Part shown: piece by piece, positions 46,371 through 53,869 of the stretch | Layout of the letters: every line of letters starts with the position of its first letter | Position numbering within the stretch: the stretch's first letter is position 1 | NCBI RefSeq assembly: GCF_001544095.1 | Contig: NZ_BCPT01000005.1 | Coordinates: forward strand, 124,001 to 188,000 | Source: Enterococcus casseliflavus NBRC 100478 | GTDB taxonomy: Bacteria; Bacillota; Bacilli; Lactobacillales; Enterococcaceae | Reading direction: 5' to 3' | Length of the DNA stretch: 64,000 nt | The notes under the pieces: model-generated | The model's input: only the letters and a program-made list of their open reading frames with translations | Databases searched by the model: none | What the model was told of the DNA's origin: nothing | Made by a program: the position numbers and the translations under genes

Positions 46371-48303
46371 ATGCATCTGGCAGTTTGCGCAAAAGGCGCA
46401 ACCCGTTAAACAATACAATCAACGTACTTCCTTCATGGGCAAATACCCCCAGTCCAATATTCATTTTTCCAAATAGATTCAACCCGACTAGTAATGCGAC
46501 GATAAACATGGAGAAGAAAATATTTTGCCAAATGATTCGATCCATTTTCTTCGCTAAGCGATAGGCATACGCGAAGCGTGAAAGATCATTTTTCATGATC
46601 ACGGCGTCCCCCACTTCGATAGCAACATCTGACCCTTCCCCCATCGCAAAACCGATGTCTGCCTGAACAAGTGCGGGCGCATCATTGATGCCATCCCCCA
46701 CCATGGCGGTTTGTCCGTAGGCTTCTTGGAGTGCTCGAACCGCTTCCGCTTTGTTCTCAGGTAACACATTAGCCGCCACTTGATCAACGTTTAGCCGCTT
46801 TCCGATGGCTTCCCCAGCAGACGCACTATCTCCGGTGATCATAACGGTATGGATCCCTTCATTTTTTAAATAACGAATCACAGAAGCTGCCTGTTCGTTC
46901 GGCTCATCCATCAAAGCGATGATTGCGACAACCTCTTCATTGATGGAAAAAATGACCATCGTTTTTCCTTGCGCTTCCAGGTGACGGTACTGTTGATCCA
47001 ACGAACCTGTTAACTGGGAGTTTTCGGTTCTTTTTCCTAATCGATAGGTTTTTGTTCCTGAGACGGCTACTAAACCGGAACCAATCTCATTCGTAACCGT
47101 CAGCTGTTCGCTTTGCAGCCCTTTATTGTTCTTCTCAAAATAAGTAACGATCGCATCTGCCAATGGATGATTGGCTTGTTTTTCCAGCGAAACGATGATG
47201 GAAGCGGCCTCTGCTTGATCGATGGCTTCAGCGAAAATGACATCCGTGACCGTTGGTTTTCCGACGGTCAACGTGCCCGTTTTGTCAAATGCCACCGCTT
47301 TGATCTGAGCAAAATTCGTTAAGTAGTTGCTGCCTTTAAAAAGAATCCCTTTTTTCGCTAGATTTGAAATCGCAGATAAACTAGCAGGTACGGCACTTGC
47401 CGCTAACGCACAAGGAGACGCTGCAATCATCATCACGATCCCGCGATAAAAACTGGTATACCAATCCCAACCAAGTAGAAACGGTGCTGTTAAGATGAAC
47501 AAAGGGACTGCAATGAAAACAATCGTTACATAGATTGGTTCGATTTTTTTGATTCGTGTTTCTGTTGGTGATTGATTCGACTGTGCCGCTTCAACGACTG
47601 AAAGAATTTTGGCAAAGACCGTTTCCGAGCTGTCTTTTGTGACTTCCATTAAAAATGTTCCATTGCCATTGATGGTACTGCCATAAACTTCGTCTCCCGC
47701 TGTTTTCTCTCGCGGTATACTCTCGCCATTGATGGAAGCTTCGTTGATAGCACTCGTGCCAGAAAGAATCACCCCATCTGTTGCTAACTGATCGCCAGGC
47801 AAAACTTGTAAAATATCTCCTTTTTTTATCTCTGAAGCAGCAATTTTTTTGGCTTTCCCATCTGGGCCCATCAAACGTGCTTCCGTTGGATTCAATTTGA
47901 GAAGATTGGTGATTTCTCGTCGGCTTTGCCCTTCCGCGTATTCTTCTAAAAAGTGAGCACCAGCAAAAATCAAAATCAGTAAGGCTGCCTCATTAAAATT
48001 GCCTATGATCATTGACCCTATCGCTGCTAATAACATCAATAGATGTACATTTGGCGTAAAGCGCCGATTGATTCTTGTGCTTTTTACGGTATCCTCGATC
48101 CCTTCCCACGAAATGTGGTAGCCCGCTAATAAAACTGCAGCAAAATAAACCCCGTCTTTTACCCATTGATTCGAAATAAACAGCGCCACTATAAAGAAGA
48201 TTACCCCCGCGAAGTAAACCTTACGAGGAAACGTCCCATGATCATGGGTATGCGTATGTCCCTTTGTTTTTGTGTGCTCGTGTTGACAAGTATGTTCAGC
48301 CAT
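46369..48303 (-). CDS. P1B-4-type metal-exporting ATPase (Co/Fe/Zn class)
   Basis: A 644-residue heavy-metal P-type ATPase. The N-terminus is His-rich (HTCQHEHTKTKGHTHTHDH) instead of a CxxC domain. The membrane metal site is SPCAL, not CPC, and the last helix has FAHEGSTLIVLFNG: both mark subclass P1B-4 (CtpD, CoaT, PfeT, PmtA, FrvA; Co2+ or Fe2+ export). Phosphorylation motif DKTGTLT, nucleotide-domain HP (KQANHPLADAI) and hinge GDGINDAPAL are intact. The start at 48303 is eight bases after AGGAGG. Two ArsR-type operators lie in front, and no regulator gene is nearby. Confidence 0.9.
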   Translation of the reverse strand: MAEHTCQHEHTKTKGHTHTHDHGTFPRKVYFAGVIFFIVALFISNQWVKDGVYFAAVLLAGYHISWEGIEDTVKSTRINRRFTPNVHLLMLLAAIGSMIIGNFNEAALLILIFAGAHFLEEYAEGQSRREITNLLKLNPTEARLMGPDGKAKKIAASEIKKGDILQVLPGDQLATDGVILSGTSAINEASINGESIPREKTAGDEVYGSTINGNGTFLMEVTKDSSETVFAKILSVVEAAQSNQSPTETRIKKIEPIYVTIVFIAVPLFILTAPFLLGWDWYTSFYRGIVMMIAASPCALAASAVPASLSAISNLAKKGILFKGSNYLTNFAQIKAVAFDKTGTLTVGKPTVTDVIFAEAIDQAEAASIIVSLEKQANHPLADAIVTYFEKNNKGLQSEQLTVTNEIGSGLVAVSGTKTYRLGKRTENSQLTGSLDQQYRHLEAQGKTMVIFSINEEVVAIIALMDEPNEQAASVIRYLKNEGIHTVMITGDSASAGEAIGKRLNVDQVAANVLPENKAEAVRALQEAYGQTAMVGDGINDAPALVQADIGFAMGEGSDVAIEVGDAVIMKNDLSRFAYAYRLAKKMDRIIWQNIFFSMFIVALLVGLNLFGKMNIGLGVFAHEGSTLIVLFNGLRLLRKLPDA

Positions 48304-48330
48304 CATCAAAACCTCCTCTATTCCATCGAA

Positions 48331-48350
48331 CATATGAACGATCAATCATG
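48331..48350. promoter_or_regulatory. ArsR/SmtB-type operator 2 of the metal ATPase gene
   Basis: CATATGAACGATCAATCATG, an imperfect copy of operator 1 located in the 5' untranslated part of the gene. Confidence 0.55.
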
Positions 48351-48361
48351 TTTATACCCTG

Positions 48362-48391
48362 ATTATATATGAACAAACAATCATATGTCAA
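48362..48391 (-). promoter_or_regulatory. Metal ATPase promoter with ArsR/SmtB-type operator 1
   Basis: Minus strand perfect TTGACA, 18-base spacer, perfect TATAAT. The spacer is filled by the palindrome ATATGAACAAACAATCATAT (48367-48386), the form bound by CzrA/CadC/SmtB repressors. Confidence 0.8.
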
Positions 48392-48415
48392 CCGAAATAA
48401 GTTTTTCTTGTGAAA

Positions 48416-48429
48416 TGTAAGCGTTTATG
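48416..48429 (+). promoter_or_regulatory. Possible cre site upstream of rnfC
   Basis: TGTAAGCGTTTATG agrees with TGWAANCGNTNWCA at all but the last two positions and lies just before the predicted -35 of the rnf-like operon. Confidence 0.45.
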
Positions 48430-48431
48430 GT

Positions 48432-48459
48432 TTTGAGAATGCGGATGGCATGCTAGAAT
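48432..48459 (+). promoter_or_regulatory. Predicted promoter of the rnf-like operon
   Basis: TTTGAG, 16-base spacer, extended -10 TGC-TAGAAT. Confidence 0.5.
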
Positions 48460-48488
48460 AAAGTTAGGAGAAAAAAGGAGTGTTGGCT

Positions 48489-49826
48489 ATGAGAACATTT
48501 ACTGGTGGAATTTCACTAAGTCCCCCGTTACAAATGTTAAAAGAAAAATTAATGATCGAACAAGATGAAATCCTTACCTTTTCACCCACGATGGTCTTTA
48601 TCCCTTTGGCACAACATATTGGTGCCCCTGTCGAACCGACGGTTTCCGTTGGTGAGTACGTCAAGCAAGGACAAGTGATCGCTGAAGCAGATGCCTTTGT
48701 ATCTGCGAAAGTCCATGCATCTGTTTCGGGCAAAATCGTCGATATTGTCGATTGGCCAAATCAAAACAATGAAGAAGGAAAAACCATCATCATTGAAAAC
48801 GATTATGCCTTCGATAATGATTTTTTGTCCACCCCATTCAACTGGCAATCTGCTGCTAACGAAACGATCCTCAAAAAAATCCGTCAAGGCGGTATCGCCG
48901 GCAAAGGCGGTGCAACGTTTCCCACCCATGTCAAATTCAGTATTGATGAAAATAAAAAAATCCATACCTTGATCTTAAACGGATCTGAATGTGAGCCCTT
49001 TTTGCGCAGTGATGCCTTCTTAATGCAAAAAGAAGCCCAAAAAATCATCCAAGGGGCAAAAATTGCCCAAAAATTGTTAGCTGATCCAAAAATCATCATT
49101 GGCATCGAGGATGATAAACCGCTAGCCATTTCAGCGATGCAAGCCGCAAGTGCAGAGGATGACACGATAGAAGTCGTTACTGTCCCAACTGTTTATCCAA
49201 CCGGTGGTGAAAAGCAGTTAGTAGAGTTATTGACCGATCAGGAGGTACCTTTAGGCGGCTTGACTGCCGATATTGGGATCGTATTGATCAATGTTGCCAC
49301 CAGCTTTGCCATCGCTGAAGCGGTCTGTTATGACAAACCGCTGATTGAACGCTATACAACCGTGACTGGTGATGTTCAACATCCACGCATCGTCAAAAAT
49401 CCTTTAGGAACACTCGCAGGAGAGTTGATCGATTTTGCTGGCGGCTTTCAAGGTGCGCCCAGCAAGCTGATTCTTGGCGGCCCCATGATGGGGAAATCCG
49501 TCAAAACATTAAAGGTTCCGGTCACCAAAGGCAGCAACGGGATCGTTGTTTTTAATGAAGAAACCGATTGGCTATATGCCGAAAACCCCTGCATTCGCTG
49601 CAATAAATGTGTCGAAGCTTGTCCGATGCGCCTGATGCCGATGGAGATCGATCAATTCTATCGAGCAGGCGATTATCAAAAATGTGAAGAATTGCTGGCA
49701 GAAGCGTGTATCAATTGTGGTGCTTGCACCTTTGTCTGTCCAGCCAAACGTTCCTTAGCTGCCAACATCACTGCCGCAAAAGGCAAGGTTGCACAGCTGC
49801 AGAAGGAGGCGAAGGAAAGTGCCTGA
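48489..49826 (+). CDS. rnfC: RnfC-like electron-transport subunit
   Basis: A 445-residue RnfC-type protein. An N-terminal barrel-sandwich region (SVGEYVKQGQVIAEADAFVSAKVHASVSGKI) precedes the flavin/NADH domain (GGIAGKGGATFPTHVKF, NGSECEPFLRSD, PTVYPTGGEKQLVELL), an SLBB segment and two 4Fe-4S motifs, CIRCNKCVEACP and CINCGACTFVCP. In Rnf complexes this subunit takes electrons from or gives them to NADH at the cytoplasmic face. First gene of a three-gene unit. Start at 48489 after AAGGAGTGTTGGCT. Confidence 0.92.
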   Translation: MRTFTGGISLSPPLQMLKEKLMIEQDEILTFSPTMVFIPLAQHIGAPVEPTVSVGEYVKQGQVIAEADAFVSAKVHASVSGKIVDIVDWPNQNNEEGKTIIIENDYAFDNDFLSTPFNWQSAANETILKKIRQGGIAGKGGATFPTHVKFSIDENKKIHTLILNGSECEPFLRSDAFLMQKEAQKIIQGAKIAQKLLADPKIIIGIEDDKPLAISAMQAASAEDDTIEVVTVPTVYPTGGEKQLVELLTDQEVPLGGLTADIGIVLINVATSFAIAEAVCYDKPLIERYTTVTGDVQHPRIVKNPLGTLAGELIDFAGGFQGAPSKLILGGPMMGKSVKTLKVPVTKGSNGIVVFNEETDWLYAENPCIRCNKCVEACPMRLMPMEIDQFYRAGDYQKCEELLAEACINCGACTFVCPAKRSLAANITAAKGKVAQLQKEAKESA

Positions 49827-50889
49827 TTACTACAAGGATTCCGATAGCGAGCGCCTCTTTCAGCAACGAAAAAACCAAGAAACACCACCAAGCCCCCATA
49901 TTCGCAGCAATGACGAAACAGTCAAAATCATGGGCTGTGTAGTACTAGCCTTACTACCAGCAGTTTTATTCTCGGGCTACCTTTTCGGGCTCAAGGTATA
50001 TGGGTTGTTTCTCATTGCGTTAGCCACGGCGTTTGCCGCCGACGGAATTTGGTCCTACCTCATCAAACGGCCATTTCGTTTCGATCTAAGCATCGTTGTG
50101 ACGGCATTGCTTTTAACGATGAATCTTCCACCGACCGCACCTTGGTATTTCCCAGTGATCGGGGTGGCGTTTGCCGTGATCATCGTCAAAGAATTTTTTG
50201 GCGGTATCGGCTATAACTTTTTAAATCCAGCCCTTGGCGGTCGCGCCTTGTTGATTGGCTTGTTTTATAACCAGATGTTTTTGATCAGTTGGCCAGATCC
50301 ACCTTTTGGCAGCATTGCTCCTGATGTGGTTTCGCAAGCTACGGCGAACGATGTCGTTTCCGGTGCTACGCCGTTAGCTGTCATGAAGGCCGGGGACACT
50401 TTAAGCGGTTCTGATCTGTTGGATGCTTTTTTAGGATTTACTGGGGGACGAATCGGTGAAACCAGTGCCTTGCTTTTACTGCTGGGTGGAATTTTTCTTG
50501 TTTACAAGAAAATCATCTCCCCTCGTATCCCACTGATTATTTTTGCAACGATCGGGCTCTTTGCTTTTATCCTTGGTCCAGAAGGACTTTTTACTGGCAG
50601 TTGGCAAACGGTGATCGGGCATATCATCAGCGGTGGTGCCATGTTGGGTGCGATCTTTATGGCGACTGATTATTCTTCGACTCCAGGAACAAAAGCAGGA
50701 GAAAATCTTTTTGCCTTAGGCGTGGGGCTTCTCGTTGTCCTCTTCCGTTTCTTTGGTTTCACAAACGAAGGCATGAGCTATGCCATCTTGATCATGAATT
50801 GTTTTACTCCACTCATCGATCGCTTCTTACGCCTTCGCATTTTAGGGGAAGGAAAAAAGACCCCGTTCAACCTTAAAATCATGAGCTAA
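49819..50889 (+). CDS. rnfD: RnfD-like membrane subunit
   Basis: A 356-residue membrane protein with about nine segments. FLNPALGGRALLIGLFYNQ and SGATPLAVMK are family signatures; the threonine of SGAT is the covalent FMN attachment site in RnfD and NqrB and would need an ApbE transferase, not encoded nearby. The C-terminal part GAIFMATDYSSTPGTKAGE is also typical. GTG start at 49819 behind AAGGAGGCGAAGGAAA, overlapping the rnfC stop by eight bases. Confidence 0.92.
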   Translation: MPDYYKDSDSERLFQQRKNQETPPSPHIRSNDETVKIMGCVVLALLPAVLFSGYLFGLKVYGLFLIALATAFAADGIWSYLIKRPFRFDLSIVVTALLLTMNLPPTAPWYFPVIGVAFAVIIVKEFFGGIGYNFLNPALGGRALLIGLFYNQMFLISWPDPPFGSIAPDVVSQATANDVVSGATPLAVMKAGDTLSGSDLLDAFLGFTGGRIGETSALLLLLGGIFLVYKKIISPRIPLIIFATIGLFAFILGPEGLFTGSWQTVIGHIISGGAMLGAIFMATDYSSTPGTKAGENLFALGVGLLVVLFRFFGFTNEGMSYAILIMNCFTPLIDRFLRLRILGEGKKTPFNLKIMS

Positions 50890-50913
50890 AACGCAAGAAA
50901 GGAGCGTTCTCAT

Positions 50914-51486
50914 ATGATGATCGCCAATCGACTAGTGGTCTTCCTAGTCATTCTACTCACAAATTACGCCTGTCAAAATTTGGCGCCGACCGTCAAAGAA
51001 AAAAAACCGAACGTGACGACACGGGTGGTTTTCCTGTCAGGGATCATTGCAGTTGCTTACTTGTTGAGCGGTTTAAGCTTTTATCTTTTACTTCAAAATC
51101 GCTTTGTCTATGGCAATCAAGTGGTCACCAATTTAGTAAGTGCTGCCATCATCGCCTTGATTGCTGCCAGTCTATGCTTACTGATCGTTCCAGCAAAAAA
51201 CCGTTTCTTGACGAATGATCTAAAAAAGACGATCCTAGTCAGTGTCATCTTGCTGACGATCGCCACCGTGACCCAATTTCCCTATACCGATTATTTAACC
51301 AATTTACTTGTTGCTGTAGGCATGTATTTTCTCTTTTCCTGTGCTTTGTCAGGGGTTCATACACGAAATCAAATTGCCACGATTCCGCCAATTCTAAAAG
51401 GCTTACCCCTGGACATCGTGACACTTTTTCTATTTTATCTGAGCTTTTCCTTTCTCAACGGTGTCTTCTTCAACTATTTATTCTAA
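50914..51486 (+). CDS. Divergent RnfA/RnfE-like membrane protein
   Basis: A 190-residue protein with six likely membrane segments. The start (VFLVILLTNYACQNLAPTV) and end (ALSGVHTRNQIATIPPILKG then LPLDIVTLFLFYLSFSFLNG) follow the layout of RnfA/RnfE (NqrD/NqrE), where the two subunits hold a membrane iron-sulfur cluster between four cysteines. Only Cys20 matches such a position; the second (TNCA motif) is replaced by TVTQFPY. Only one A/E subunit is present. Family placement is by layout and context, so moderate. Start behind AAAGGAGCGTTCTCAT. Confidence 0.65.
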   Translation: MMIANRLVVFLVILLTNYACQNLAPTVKEKKPNVTTRVVFLSGIIAVAYLLSGLSFYLLLQNRFVYGNQVVTNLVSAAIIALIAASLCLLIVPAKNRFLTNDLKKTILVSVILLTIATVTQFPYTDYLTNLLVAVGMYFLFSCALSGVHTRNQIATIPPILKGLPLDIVTLFLFYLSFSFLNGVFFNYLF

Positions 51487-51488
51487 AC

Positions 51489-51528
51489 AAAAAGCAAGTC
51501 CCGCTTTGGCAGCGGAACTTGCTTATTT
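51489..51528. terminator. Bidirectional terminator after the rnf-like operon
   Basis: AAGCAAGT / ACTTGCTT outer stem with CCGCT / AGCGG inner pairing, flanked by A and T runs. Confidence 0.8.
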
Positions 51529-51720
51529 CTTGCGGAATATTTCTCTGAAGGAACCGATCAAAAAACCAGTCGAAAAAGCATTTTGTGCTTTTTGTTCTTT
51601 TTCAGCAGCGATTTTTTGTCGTGTTCGCAGCCCTTTATTGGCATTTTTGGACTTCTTCCCTTCACGGAGTTCTTTCGAAGCCTTTTGAAACTCTTTTGAG
51701 AAACGGTTATACCCAACCAT
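51523..51720 (-). CDS. Small basic uncharacterised protein, 65 residues
   Basis: Starts MVGYNRFSKEFQKASKEL behind AAAGGAGGCAAAAGGA, rich in Lys, Arg and Glu, with a hydrophobic patch AFSTGFLIGSF near the C-terminus. No family recognised. The strong ribosome site and the terminator that overlaps its 3' end support a real gene. Confidence 0.65.
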   Translation of the reverse strand: MVGYNRFSKEFQKASKELREGKKSKNANKGLRTRQKIAAEKEQKAQNAFSTGFLIGSFREIFRKK

Positions 51721-51855
51721 TCCTTTTGCCTCCTTTCTTTTTACGTGGCACATAATAACGAGGATTTATTATAGGAATTGCCTTTCTGATGCAAATCAGG
51801 TAACATAACAGACAGAAAGATGATTTATCCCAGGTTTATCAGAAAGGAAGATCCC

Positions 51856-52128
51856 ATGAACGAAACCCACACTGGATTGTTAGTCAATAGCCGTGTTTTT
51901 CAAGAAACGCCAATGATGCTAACAGGTATTCAACTTTTAGAAGACCACAAAATCGTGAATTGCATTATTAAGGATCGCTACTTAGCCAGTTATGTCTTAC
52001 GCCTTCCTTTAAATAAATACCAATTAGAAGTCGAAGGAAAATGGAACAAGCGGGAACAGTTAGTGATCAAGCATATGAAAATCAAGAATATCGATGAGTT
52101 TATTAAAATCGTCGGTACACCAGAATAA
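51856..52128 (+). CDS. Uncharacterised protein, 90 residues
   Basis: A small soluble protein of alternating beta segments (TGLLVNSRVF, IQLLEDHKIVNCIIKDR, YQLEVEGKW, QLVIKHMKIKN) that could form a small barrel. No family recognised. Start at 51856 after GAAAGGAAGATCCC; own terminator directly downstream. Confidence 0.7.
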   Translation: MNETHTGLLVNSRVFQETPMMLTGIQLLEDHKIVNCIIKDRYLASYVLRLPLNKYQLEVEGKWNKREQLVIKHMKIKNIDEFIKIVGTPE

Positions 52129-52139
52129 CAGGACTCACG

Positions 52140-52176
52140 AAAAGCAAGTGCAGGCAACTGCCCTTGCTTTTTTTTT
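52140..52176 (+). terminator. Terminator of the 90-residue protein gene
   Basis: AAAGCAAG / CTTGCTTT stem with GGCA inner pairing and nine T. Confidence 0.88.
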
Positions 52177-52217
52177 GAAAAAATCCAGCTGATTTTTCCC
52201 GCGTGTTCCTCCGATGT

Positions 52218-52577
52218 TTATCGCGACATTCTGGTAAACCGATCGATCAAGGCTTTTTGCTCCTCTTTGATACCGATCGCCAACGGTTTGATCATTAGTT
52301 TGACAGTGGTTGAAGGTGTCTGAATCTGGACTTTTTTATTTACCACACCGCCTAGTTGTAATTTTGTGATCTCATGGATCATAATTGTCTGCATCCCTTT
52401 TTCATGAAATTGCAGATCTAACTGAATCAAGTGGATTTTTTCTTCGTCAACCACCACGATAAAATACTTTGGTGTTGGCAGGGCAATCATTTTGGCTTCC
52501 TCGGCATAACCAGCCAGTTTTCCATGGAACTTCGCACGGTAGCTTTCTAAATCATCTTTTTTCACGATCCATTTCAT
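52218..52577 (-). CDS. Uncharacterised protein, 119 residues
   Basis: Soluble, with alternating strands and helices (KYFIVVVDEEKIHLIQLDLQF, IMIHEITKLQLGGVVNKKVQI, TVKLMIKPLAIGI), possibly a PH-like fold. No family recognised. Start at 52577 (MKWIVKKDDL); an in-frame ATG at 52589 lies directly on the AAGGAAGG ribosome site. Confidence 0.65.
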   Translation of the reverse strand: MKWIVKKDDLESYRAKFHGKLAGYAEEAKMIALPTPKYFIVVVDEEKIHLIQLDLQFHEKGMQTIMIHEITKLQLGGVVNKKVQIQTPSTTVKLMIKPLAIGIKEEQKALIDRFTRMSR

Positions 52578-52742
52578 CAAAAGCCACATCCTTCCTTAGA
52601 TACCTTAAGGATACCTTCAGAAACCGCTTTTGCACAACAATATGCCTGCTTGTTTCCTCACATAACCCCTTTCACCTCATTTGATCGTCAAAGACTTTTT
52701 CCTCTAGTCATGGACGTTTTGTCCGACACTAGCTAACTCAAC

Positions 52743-52773
52743 AAAAAAAGCGAAGCGCTTAGTGCCCTTCGCT
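52743..52773 (-). terminator. Terminator of the DUF4430/ECF-S unit
   Basis: AGCGAAG / CTTCGCT stem followed by seven T on the minus strand; overlaps the last codons of the ECF S component gene. Confidence 0.85.
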
Positions 52774-53304
52774 GTTGTTCTTTGGATAGTAGTGTTGGAA
52801 AAGCCGCAGAAAGATCGGTGCTAGTAACAGATAAAAAATGCCATTGCCTATTGCGTGGAGGGCATCAAAGCTCAATCCTTGAAAATAATAAGCCCAAAAG
52901 CTAGGAAACCCATAAAGTTTGACACTGATCCAAGATATCACAAAGCCATAAGCAAACCCTGCAAATACACTGTAGCTGACTTGTAAAAGCAACCGTTTCA
53001 TAAACAGCTTGCTTTTTGACAACAGATACATCCCCAAAATAATGATTGCATAGCTAACTAATTGAGCAATCGTCCATATTCCCATTCCAATGTAAAAATT
53101 GGTAATCAGCATCGAGAGCAGACAAACGATCAATCCACGACTAAGGCCTAAATGGATGGTTACTAATAAAAAGATCACCGTCATTGGTTGAACATTGGGT
53201 AAGGGTTGAAAAAGTGACCTGCCGACGACGGCCGCTGCCACAAGCAGCCCTAAATAAGCAATTTCTTTTCCAGCAAATGCAAGTGGTTTATTCGAATTTT
53301 TCAT
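52759..53304 (-). CDS. ECF transporter S component
   Basis: A 181-residue membrane protein with about six segments in the pattern of ECF-type substrate-binding S components (AYLGLLVAAAVVGRSLF, PLPNVQPMTVIFLLVTIHLG, GIWTIAQLVSYAIIILGMYLL). S components capture a vitamin and share the EcfAA'T energising module encoded elsewhere. The gene overlaps the preceding DUF4430 lipoprotein gene by 17 bases. DUF4430 resembles the C-terminal domain of animal cobalamin carriers, so cobalamin or a relative is a possible substrate; this is inference. Confidence 0.8.
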   Translation of the reverse strand: MKNSNKPLAFAGKEIAYLGLLVAAAVVGRSLFQPLPNVQPMTVIFLLVTIHLGLSRGLIVCLLSMLITNFYIGMGIWTIAQLVSYAIIILGMYLLSKSKLFMKRLLLQVSYSVFAGFAYGFVISWISVKLYGFPSFWAYYFQGLSFDALHAIGNGIFYLLLAPIFLRLFQHYYPKNNSEGH

Positions 53305-53707
53305 AGGTGAAAACCACTTTATCGTTGTTTCCTAAAAAGGTATCATCTGCCCCAGTTGTAATCATTTCATCATTGATCGTATATGTCCAATAATAGCCAG
53401 CTTTTTCATCTTGCGCTAAACCGTCAATGCTGGTGATCATCCCTTGATTTTCTTCCAAGTCAAAGTTCTCTTTCATGATAGTCATCAAAGAAACCCCTTC
53501 TTTAAAAGTGACCGTTTTGGTTTCGATCTCCTGGTCTTGCTCTTCACTTTTATTATTGAAGCTGATTTGGGCAGTGCGCTCTTCGGCGTTTTGTTGGACT
53601 AACGAAGATTCACTGGAGGAGTTTCCCGCATCCATCGATGGTTTGGCACAGCCCGCAAAAACCAGACTTAGTAAAAAAATATAACTAAAAACAACAGTTT
53701 TCTTCAT
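53288..53707 (-). CDS. DUF4430-domain lipoprotein
   Basis: A 139-residue lipoprotein, signal MKKTVVFSYIFLLSLVFAGC with Cys20. After an acidic, Ser-rich linker (residues 21-60) comes a DUF4430 domain (VTFKEGVSLMTIMKENFDLEE, ITSIDGLAQDEKAGYYWTY, DDTFLGNNDKVVFTYEKF), the fold also found in transcobalamin. It is coupled to the ECF S component gene and probably hands a ligand to it at the outer face of the membrane. Confidence 0.85.
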   Translation of the reverse strand: MKKTVVFSYIFLLSLVFAGCAKPSMDAGNSSSESSLVQQNAEERTAQISFNNKSEEQDQEIETKTVTFKEGVSLMTIMKENFDLEENQGMITSIDGLAQDEKAGYYWTYTINDEMITTGADDTFLGNNDKVVFTYEKFE

Positions 53708-53869
53708 AATAATGGCTCCTTTGATTTTTTTTACAACACCTTATTCTACTAAAAATAAACAAAAAAGGCGAAATTTTTTTGTTTCTCTCTATAGAAAGCA
53801 TTGTAAAACCATGAGACTATGGGTATACTAGCTTCAATCATTCGTAAGAAGAAATGAAGGAGTGTTGGA

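Noticed and set aside
48371-48383. GAACAAACAATCA as a LexA box
   Set aside because: It is half of a longer palindrome of ArsR/SmtB type within the metal ATPase promoter and has no TTCG-type right arm.
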